From the NCBI RefSeq assembly GCF_000471905.2, contig NW_006499997.1:871186-935185 (forward strand): DNA of 64,000 nucleotides. The letters are read 5' to 3'. The position numbers were made by a program, and so were the translations under genes. Within the stretch, counting starts at the first letter, position 1, and each line of letters begins with the position of its first letter. The DNA comes from Amborella trichopoda (taxonomy: Eukaryota > Streptophyta > Magnoliopsida > Amborellales > Amborellaceae). This document shows, piece after piece, positions 56,687 to 64,000 of the stretch. Below the pieces are notes generated by a model, which saw only the letters and a list, made by a program, of their open reading frames with translations, had not been told where the DNA came from and did not search any database.

Positions 56687-57363
56687 CTAGGCGACACCGG
56701 CAGTGTCACCTAGGTCCAGGGTGACATGCCCCCCTGTCACCAAGATCCGGAGGTCCCAAAACATTTATGGGACCCCCGAGTCATTTTCCAGGACCCTTTT
56801 TATGTCTGATCATCAATTTTCAATTAAAAATAATTTTTAAAAAAATACCAAAAAAATATTCTTCTTAGTACAGGTCTGTTTTATCTATACTTTTCTGTTT
56901 GATTTTAGTTTAATTAATTTTATTAGAAATCATGATTTTCCTGTCTTTTCATGTTTAGGTTAACGTTGATTCATCAGATTTCATAAAAAAAATAAAAAAT
57001 TGGGGTGACACCACCCGTGTTGCCCAACTGTGTGTGTGACACCACCAGTGCCGCTTGGGCGACACCACCCGTGCTGCGTGGGCAACACCACTTTTGTCGC
57101 TCAATTTCAAAGGTCCCGGAAAAATTATAGGACCCCACAACCCTATTCCAGGAACTTTTTTGTTACTATTCATCAATTCTTGGGTCAAAATAATTTTTTC
57201 TAAAAAAATACAAAAAATATTTTGCTTAAAGATAGGTCAGTTCTATTTGTGCTTTCTGATTTTATTTTAATTTGTTAATTTTGATTGAAATCATGTTTTC
57301 CCTGCTTTCGCCATTCTTAGTTTAACTGTATTTCATCAAAATTAAAAGATAAAAAAAAAAAAA
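56687..57363 (+). repeat. Leader tandem repeat, period 360 bp, with palindromes
   Basis: Unit 1 starts with palindromes at 56687-56713 (CTAGGCGACAC/GTGTCACCTAG) and 56719-56742 and runs through AGGTCCCAAAACATTTATGG, TCATCAATTTT and TAGTTTAATTAATTTT. Unit 2 has palindromes at 57002-57105 and the same following sequence beginning AGGTCCCGGAAAAATTATAGG at 57111, exactly 360 bp further on. Identity is moderate. Confidence 0.8.
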
Positions 57364-57764
57364 TACATCGAGGGTTGCTTGCACCCTTCTTGAATCGTGT
57401 CCCATTCGAGTCACCCTCGACTTGGCTCGTGCTAGACTTAGCACGAACTGTCCTTGGTCTCATTGTTTCGACTGTCCCTTCTTAGGGGCTGCTTACCCCC
57501 CCATCTATATTGTACTTCGAGTGCGCATCGCTAGGCATGACTAGTGCCAAGCACACACTTTATTTCTTCATTGCATTGTGTGCTTGACAATTGTTTTTTA
57601 TTGCGTTCTTCTTTACACACTCCAGCACACACCGGACCGGGAATGCCCAGGAAACCAATAAAAAAATATTTCGAATACCCCCCAAAATCCCCATTAACGA
57701 TGTGAGGGGAACCTAGCCTTAAGAGTCGAGGGGGGTTGAGATTCGCGTAACTTTAACTTTGAGC

Positions 57765-57953
57765 NNNNNNNNNNNNNNNNNNNNNNNNNNNNNNNNNNNN
57801 NNNNNNNNNNNNNNNNNNNNNNNNNNNNNNNNNNNNNNNNNNNNNNNNNNNNNNNNNNNNNNNNNNNNNNNNNNNNNNNNNNNNNNNNNNNNNNNNNNNN
57901 NNNNNNNNNNNNNNNNNNNNNNNNNNNNNNNNNNNNNNNNNNNNNNNNNNNNN
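57765..57953. other. Assembly gap (189 N)
   Basis: Unknown bases. It lies just after the tandem leader repeats, which suggests the assembler failed in repeated sequence. Any reading frame spanning it is meaningless. Confidence 1.
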
Positions 57954-58851
57954 CAGGAGGCCAAGACTTATGTGGGGACCTATATCAGCCTAGCCACAGT
58001 TCAATAGTTAGGAACCACTCTCAAGCCAAGCTTACCTATAATCTAAGTCAAATGTTTTTGTGTGTTGTGCTTGCTTATTTATGTTGGTTAATCAGTTCGG
58101 ACCCTCTTTTGGTCCGAGCAGATCCCTCTCGATTCAAGTTCAGGCTTGTACCAAGCTTAGCCCAAGTCCGAACCAGGTTTCGCCTTGGTCCGAACTTAGG
58201 CCCCCTTCTTGGTCCAAGCCTAGGCGAGCCGAGATTGGCACCGTTCTACGTCTAGATTCTAGTCTAGTCTTAGCCTAGGTCTCAATTATGGCTTTGCCCC
58301 TAGAGTCAGGCTAAGTCTGCCTTAAGTCGTCGAGTCTAGATCTTACCAACTCTAGATTCTAGAACCCCACCAAAATCAATCACCATGTCAGTCACTCAAG
58401 GCGACTATGATGATTGCTCCACGGTAGACTTTAAGCCTAACCTGCCCAAACCTAGAAGCCAGTATGATGTGATCCCTTGGGATTATCAACATAACTCAAG
58501 TCAATCCATTATCCAATGCCTAGGTCTTCAATTAAAGGCAGAGTCCCAAGGGTCCACTCCTAATCCTGAAATCTGTGTGGTCCGAAAAGTCGACTCTACC
58601 CAAAAAACTATGAATCGTCAAGGGGTTCGACAGGGCGTCGTCCTACAGGGGCTTTTAGGCAACCAAAGTAGAAGCCGAGCGAGGGAAGAAGTTCACGCCG
58701 TATCTAATGCCCATTCCCAGAACTCGCACCGAGATAACTCTGGGGCACAACGATCTTAAAACCAAGACCCACCTAGGTCTTGGGAATCTAACCTAGCCTC
58801 GAGCCACCATAATATAGCTCGTGTTGACCTGAACATTGTACAAAGCATAGG

Positions 58852-59559
58852 TGTCACGCCCCAAGAATTTACAATACTGATATTCCTGAGATGTGACAGT
58901 CAAAACATATATACAATTCTTTTTAGGACAAATTTACAATGGCGAATTCTTACAAAGTAACAAAAGAAAGTTTAAGCACAACTACACCATCTTCCAGAGT
59001 TGATCTTGACGAGCACTCAAAATGAAACCGCAGTTATCCTGAAAAAAATGTTTACCATAATTTGATGAGTTTGGTTACTCAGTAAGTGATCATTATAATC
59101 CTAAAAATAATCATGGTTGAAAGATATCAATATTTTAAAAAAGGAGATCTATTAACAGAAATGCATCAACAGTTTCACTTTAAAAAATGCATGATTAAGT
59201 ATAATTCGAATAATTGAAATGCGTATAACATTTTAACGTCAGTGCATAATTCAAAAGATTTCACAAAAGACCCTACTGGCATCCCAAGTAGGTCACCTAT
59301 ATACCCCATCAGCATCCTAATAGGTCCACTTAATACCTATCGGTGTCCCAGATAGGTCCACTTAATCCCTGCAGGTCCACTTATACCTCATCGGCGTACC
59401 AGATGAGTCCACTTAATCCCTACCGACGTATCGAACAGGTCCACTTATACCTCACCGGCGAACCGGATGAGTCCACTTGCATACTTAAAGTATTTCTAAA
59501 TCTTTTTAAACATTCGAAAGCAGCAATATCATGTTTATTGAAAGTTTAGGATTGTTACA
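58852..59559. mobile_element. Solo LTR, 708 bp, with 5 bp target duplication ATAGG
   Basis: Starts TGTCACGCCCC and ends GGATTGTTACA, the TG..CA ends of an LTR. ATAGG lies directly on both sides (58847-58851 and 59560-59564). A 708 bp block without internal genes fits a solo LTR left by recombination between two LTRs. It is inserted in the gag region of the Ty3 element, so it is younger than that element. Confidence 0.85.
59272..59478. repeat. Tandem hairpin units of ~35 bp in the solo LTR
   Basis: About seven units share GGTCCACTTA after a small inverted repeat. The inverted arms differ from unit to unit but still pair: CCTACT with AGTAGG, ACCTATC with GATAGGT, CTCATC with GATGAG, CTCA..CCGG with CCGG..TGAG. 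One unit has lost its left arm (59369-59385). Confidence 0.8.
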
Positions 59560-61559
59560 ATAGGTCTCAATTTAGACTGAATCTTAGGCGAGATGGGCAT
59601 CCAAGCTGCCCTTAAAGTGTAGTTGACCTAGGTTATATTGTTCATGCCTCATCTTACGGGTCCATCCCAACCAATTTAGTGGTATAGGTCAACCCCTAGC
59701 ACAACCGAGTCAGCTAATTCTTCAATTGATCTCTCTAGTTCATCCGGTCCAACAAACCGTGCAATTTCTGCAACCGGTGGCTATACCTATGGGTCAGTAC
59801 GCCCCTCAGGTACAAATGTATCAAACCGCCCCGGTGAATGTAGATCATCAATCTCAGGCCCATGTAGGCCAACATGTACCCTTTCTTGACTCATCAGTCT
59901 ATGCTTGGGAACCCACCGACCGATGGGCCTACTATCATGCCAAATACCCAACACTAAGGCATCATAAAAGCAATGCAGGATATGCTTGTAAGAATGGGCA
60001 TGTACGAAATTCTACCCCCGAAGCCCTATATTCATGAGACCCTTGGAGGCATGGAAGACCTTCCCCTAGGATTTGTCATCCCAGAATTTAGAAACAAGTT
60101 TAATGGGAAGAGCGACCTCGATACTCACGTCAACGCATACCTCCTCTCCATTTGAGCTTTGCGAGATAAGCCTAACCAATTGAAGGCCATATTTTAGCAA
60201 ACATTGACCGGCGAGGCCTTAAACTGGCATCGGAGAATAATGTCTGCTCAACCACACATCACTCTAGACGAAATGTTCAACCTATTCGTCTCTCACTATC
60301 GCCGGTTGACACCAAGATCTCTCTTCTTGAGCAAGCTCAGTGCAACGAAACAAAACCCAGGAGAATGCTTTGAGGATTTCATCGGTCGATTCTGCGAGGC
60401 GGCGATGCGGGTCATAGAATGTCCACTTTTGGACCCAGCCAAAATCTCCACAACTTTAGAGAATGCCACTCCTGAATATAGTACTTTCTTTAGCCAAGGT
60501 CTTATCCCCCACTCCTTCGACTCCATGATTGAGCTTGTGGCACGACATGAAAGGCCAAGAGGGACACCCCTCAACACCATGCCCGTCAAAAAACCAATAA
60601 CAACACCCCTAAATAAGAACAAAAACAATAACAAGGGGAATGCTTCTGTTCAGGTTAATGAGATTGTCGTTAATGGGCCGGTTCAAGGTCAACCCCTCAG
60701 CACAACAATCGGAACCAAAACCGAAGGAGTCAGCTTAGAGCCAACGCTCAAAATAATAACCAAAAGTGAGAGGATAATTTCACCCCTCTCAAAAACCCAT
60801 TAGAAAAAGTGTTGGAATTACTCCTGGCTAAAACTATGGTTTATCTCCCGCCACCATCTGGACCACCATTTCAAGTCATGGATAAGAGCAAGTGGTGCAA
60901 ATGGCATCAAAACCATGCTCAAGATAATCAAAACTGCTTGTATTTGAAACAGGTGATTCAAGGGTTAATCAATAGGGGGGACATCACTGTCACACCTAAA
61001 AATCAACGTGTCGAAGAGCCTAATCAAAAGATGGGTATCTTCACAAATGCTCTCCCTAAAAATATGGTCACAACGATCAAAACTTCGGGATTTCAAGACA
61101 ACTCAAGAGAGAATGTCATCATTCACATGATTGAGAGTGGAGACGAAGAATATGATCCCAGTCATTCATATTTGTTTGTGATCATCACTTTAAAGAGTCC
61201 GAAGAAGATTTTTTTTTTTAAGAGGAAACCTTTCACCTCCAAACCTCGATAACCTTCCCAAATGGGACCAATATGGCGAAGATGATACGTTAGAAATCGA
61301 TATGCTCAGAATCAATGAAAAGGCATCATCTCCCAAACAACGGGCCAACACCCCGAAATCTCCCATTACTCTCGCTAGGGTTGACCCTATCGAGCTTTAG
61401 GCTAGCGACGTTGATTCCCTAACTCAAAGAGGTCGAGTGTTCAAACCCATTCAATTGATAGCCGATACTCTTGATGAAAGAATGAGAAACACCTAAAACG
61501 CCAAACAACTAGCAGGGGTTGCAGATCACAAACCGAATAAATAAATTCAAGGATTCGCA

Positions 61560-62348
61560 ACCACCTATGATCTACCGGCTCATGTCAAGAGAATCCAGGC
61601 TCAAATCTCCATCTTGAAGCTGCTTGCCAATTCACTAGCACATAGAGCCCAGATCGAAAAGGTTATCGCCAAGACACACATCCTGAGCAACACACAGCTA
61701 GATGAGTTGTGTGGAATGATCGACCAACTGATGGTACCAATGTCAATCGTGTTCACAGACGGTGACATCCCAGCCAGCATCAACCGCTTTCATGTCCAAC
61801 CTCTGCACGTCACCATTTTCATGCAAGGATATGAGATACGAAGAGTGCTTGTGGATAATGGGGCATCCTTAAACATTTGCCTTATGAAAACAATGAAGTA
61901 GATTAGAAAAAGCCCCGATGACTTCGAGCCATGTCAACTAACTATCGTTGCATACTACGAGACCAAAAGACAAGCTGAAGGCAGTATGCCTCTCACACTC
62001 AATCTCGGCCCTATTGCCCAAGTGATAAAGTTTTATGTCTTAGACATAAAACCTTCATTCAACATGTTGCTAGGAAGACCGTGGCTGCATGAAAACCTCG
62101 TGGTCGCCTCTACACTTCATCAATGCCTCAAATTTCTGACTAAAAATGGCATTGCAAAGGTATGTGTTGAACCCCTTTCTTTTCTCAATCTTAGTATAGG
62201 TAACAGGAAGCTAGCGGTAGGGGTCGAGCTTGGAGAAGTCCCATTTGCTTCCTTCGAGCATGCTGATTGTGCCACCTTACGCCTAAAGGTCGGCGACCGC
62301 ATTCCCCAAATCTTGCATACTTCTGCATCGATGGATGACATTATCTAA
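61560..62348 (+). pseudogene. Ty3/gypsy aspartic protease region relic
   Basis: An ISILKLLANSLAHRAQIEKV block precedes TDGDIPASINRFHVQPLHV and the active-site region RRVLVDNGASLNICL, where the usual D-S/N-G-A/S motif reads DNGAS with the aspartate in place. After a stop near 61901 the flap side continues as FYVLDIKPSFNMLLGRPWLH and ASTLHQCLKFL. These are typical of protease in plant Tat and Athila type Ty3 elements. Protease in active relatives cuts the gag-pol polyprotein. Confidence 0.85.
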
Positions 62349-63003
62349 TGTCAAAATCGATATGATTTCGGGTCGCTCGAGGCTTCTCCCAAGGCTTCCA
62401 ACTAGGCCAAGGCTTGGGAAGTCATGAGCAAGGCATAAAAGAGGCGATTTCATAATTACCCAAAGCCAAAACTGAAAGTGGGGATCGAAGAGGACTCAGA
62501 TGTTCTCTCACCTTATTTCAAAGCCGGATGAAGCCTTTAAGCCATCCGGGCTTTGTATTTGGAGGCATTCAAAGCCTCGACCCTCTCGATTCCCGTCCTT
62601 CAAAACGGTCAAAGGTGATCCTTGAATCTAAAGAATAATTCCTCTTCCACACCTCAACACACACAAGAACTAAGGATTGAAGACCTTTTTGCTGACTTGG
62701 ATTTGGAGGTATACACAATTGGCTTGGACACAACCAAGCGTGCTTATCCGTCTATTCAAACCCAGGGACGAAATTAGTCAATCACTCTCTTGTCTTGAGA
62801 ATCGCTGGAAGCATACCAGCGACACCTTCAAGTCTTGGTGCCAAAAAATGGATCGGTGCAGGGTGGCCATCTAGCCGCCCTATGCGTCCAGTCCCCAACA
62901 CATCTCTCGCGAGTCCCATAAAGGACTCCCCTTGTGTCATTTCAAAATCCGTCGAAAATTCAAAACATGTTAAATTGATAATAATGAAAAAGAATTTTAA
63001 AAA
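62349..63003. other. Degenerate linker between protease and RT
   Basis: No motif could be assigned; several stops in all plus frames. It is in the place where Tat-type pol has a poorly conserved linker. Confidence 0.5.
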
Positions 63004-64000
63004 ATGACGAACACCCAAGATAGCCAAATAATGGTGCACAATACCCAAGATGGCGAATTGGACGACCAATATAAAGATCAAGAGAGCCAAGAGTCTGAAG
63101 AAATCCCTCAACCTGAGGAACTCACTTCATATGTTAAGCAATTCAGGAAGAGGTTCGATGGTGACCCAACGGCTATCATCGAAGAGACGATCGACGTAAA
63201 TCTAGAAACTGAGAGGGACTCAAGGTTAACCAAGATTGGAACCTCCCTATCTCTTGAGGAGCGGGAAAATATGATTTCCTTTCTCAAGGAATATTGCGAT
63301 GTCTTTGCTTGGTCATACGTTGATATGCTAGGTTTAGATCCCACATTAGTGCAACATCACCTAATATTCAACGAAGGATCAAAGTCAGTTTCCTGTTACC
63401 AAATATAGATGCGTTGGTTGACAACACTACGAGACACGAAATGTTGTCGTTCATGGATGGCTTTTCGGGTTACAACCAGATCCTCATGGCAGAAGAAGAC
63501 CAGACCAAAGTGCAATTCATAACGCAATGGGGAACCTACTGCTACTGTGTCATGCCATTTGCCTAAAAATAGCTGGGGAAACTTATCAACGGGCAATGAC
63601 TAGCATCTTCCATGACTTAATTCACATCATCATGAAAGGCTATGTCGACGACATCCAGGTTCGATCCGCTCACCAACTTGAGAACCATTTTTGAAAGACT
63701 CCGAAAACATTAACTCAAACTCAATCCACAAAAATATGCCTTTGGAGTTGAATCTGGCAAATTACTAAGCTTTATAGTAAGCCAAAGGGGCATTGAGGTG
63801 GACTCGTCCAAAATACGAGCCATCACTGAAATGCCCCCTCCCCGGAACATCAGAGAAATCTGTGAGCTTTAAGGTCACGTACAATCCATAAGGCGTTTTA
63901 TTTCACAATTAGAGGACAAGTGTGCGCCATTCAATAGACTCCTTAAGAAAGATACCCCATTCATATGGGACAATGAACGCTAAGAGGCGTCCGACCAAAT
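63004..64000 (+). pseudogene. Ty3/gypsy reverse transcriptase relic with internal deletion
   Basis: The N-terminal part (63004-63408) ends with ENMISFLKEYCDVFAWSYVDM, LGLDPTLVQHHLIF and then jumps at about 63405 to DALVDNTTRHEMLSFMDGFSG and YNQILMAEEDQTKVQFITQWG (63410-63535). The fingers part between (KQKxRR..GFIxxxxYPxW..VPVPKKDGKxRMCVDYRDLN) is missing, roughly 60-80 codons. The catalytic box survives as MKGYVDDIQV near 63636-63665. Further stops follow, and the window ends in the RT connection region. It is inactive. Confidence 0.9.

Larger units (their letters stand above)
58385..61252 (+). pseudogene. Retrotransposon gag relic
   Basis: An open block from ATG 58385 (124 codons, proline/glutamine/serine-rich) is followed by the inserted solo LTR. 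After it come a Q/P-rich block (59726-60037), then MYEILPPKPYIHETLGGM, IPEFRNKFNGKSDLDTHVNAYL, then a 199-codon open block with TGEALNWHRRIM, FNLFVSHYRRLT and ECFEDFIGRFCEAAMRV: the retrotransposon gag domain (capsid). A last block (60809-61252) has VMDKSKWCKWHQNHAQDNQNC, a zinc-binding like CxxH..HxxxxC pattern of the gag end. Stops near 60156 and 60200 and at 60801 separate the blocks. The gag protein packages element RNA in cytoplasmic particles in active relatives; this copy cannot make it. Confidence 0.88.
55440..64000 (+). mobile_element. Decayed Ty3/gypsy element, Tat-like: LTR to RT, cut by window end
   Basis: Order on the plus strand: palindrome-rich LTR-like sequence ending near 56543, a primer-binding-like site, leader with ~360 bp tandem repeats and an assembly gap, gag (to about 61250), protease (61600-62340) and reverse transcriptase (63000-64000). 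The gag and protease sequences, and the palindromes shared with the left element, point to the Tat lineage. The 5' LTR boundary is not resolved. Many stops show the copy is old. A 708 bp solo LTR is inserted at 58852-59559. Confidence 0.8.

Noticed and set aside
57719..58007. Frames of about 82 codons on both strands
   Set aside because: They run through the 189 bp of N and are artefacts.
60296..60634. 112-codon minus-strand frame
   Set aside because: It is antisense to the gag domain block, whose plus-strand reading has clear family motifs.
1..64000. tRNA, rRNA or organelle-derived segments
   Set aside because: Reading through the window I noticed no cloverleaf-like sequence with A and B boxes and no rRNA-like block; a dedicated scan was not possible.

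Overview
This is a flowering-plant nuclear window. It holds one convincing protein-coding gene, a TOPLESS/TOPLESS-RELATED (TPL/TPR) transcriptional co-repressor, set in a dense, multi-layered landscape of decayed transposable elements. The evidence for a plant is the TPL protein itself, GT-AG introns, a tau-class glutathione S-transferase relic, a plant-mobile-domain relic and plant-type Ty3/gypsy, L1, RTE and hAT elements. The species cannot be fixed from the sequence. The heavy intron load of LINEs and hAT elements suggests a mid-size to large genome (inference).

Left flank (1-9777): the 3' end of a Ty3/gypsy pol gene (integrase) on the plus strand, followed by an antisense plant-mobile-domain pseudogene and clusters of short palindromes (GGGCGACAC/GTGTCGCCC type). 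Next come three copies of a ~380 bp MITE family with 9 bp target duplications, and an AT-rich hAT-like MITE with three internal tandem units.

Gene (9778-41448): a GA-rich promoter, a leader with a possible small intron, then 25 coding exons that join in frame from ATG 10517 to TGA 41446-41448 (3417 nt, 1138 residues). Exons 1-18 lie within 5.1 kb and exons 19-25 within 2.3 kb. They are separated by a 23.5 kb intron 18 that has become a transposon trap. In order, the intron holds a hAT element with an 8 bp target duplication, a decayed autonomous hAT (minus), a plus-strand L1 split around a second, inverted and deleted copy of the same hAT (itself carrying a retroposon), a minus-strand L1, a minus-strand RTE split by a 2.1 kb element, a Ty3 integrase fragment, and another hAT element with a perfect 8 bp duplication.

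Right flank (41449-64000): three more copies of the ~380 bp MITE family, nested hAT-like and foldback MITEs, a nearly complete ~6 kb L1 LINE on the minus strand (46995-53150), an exon-1 relic of a tau-class GST gene, a plus-strand LINE end, and a long decayed Ty3/gypsy element of Tat-like type (LTR, primer-binding-like site, tandem leader repeats, a 189 bp assembly gap, gag, protease, RT). A 708 bp solo LTR is inserted in the gag region. The same palindrome family occurs in the left and right Ty3 elements, so the two probably belong to one family.

The transposon genes do not work together with the TPL gene. The biological interest is in how a conserved co-repressor gene tolerates a 23.5 kb intron, and in palindromic repeats whose arms change in a compensated way. 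I found no undescribed gene system.
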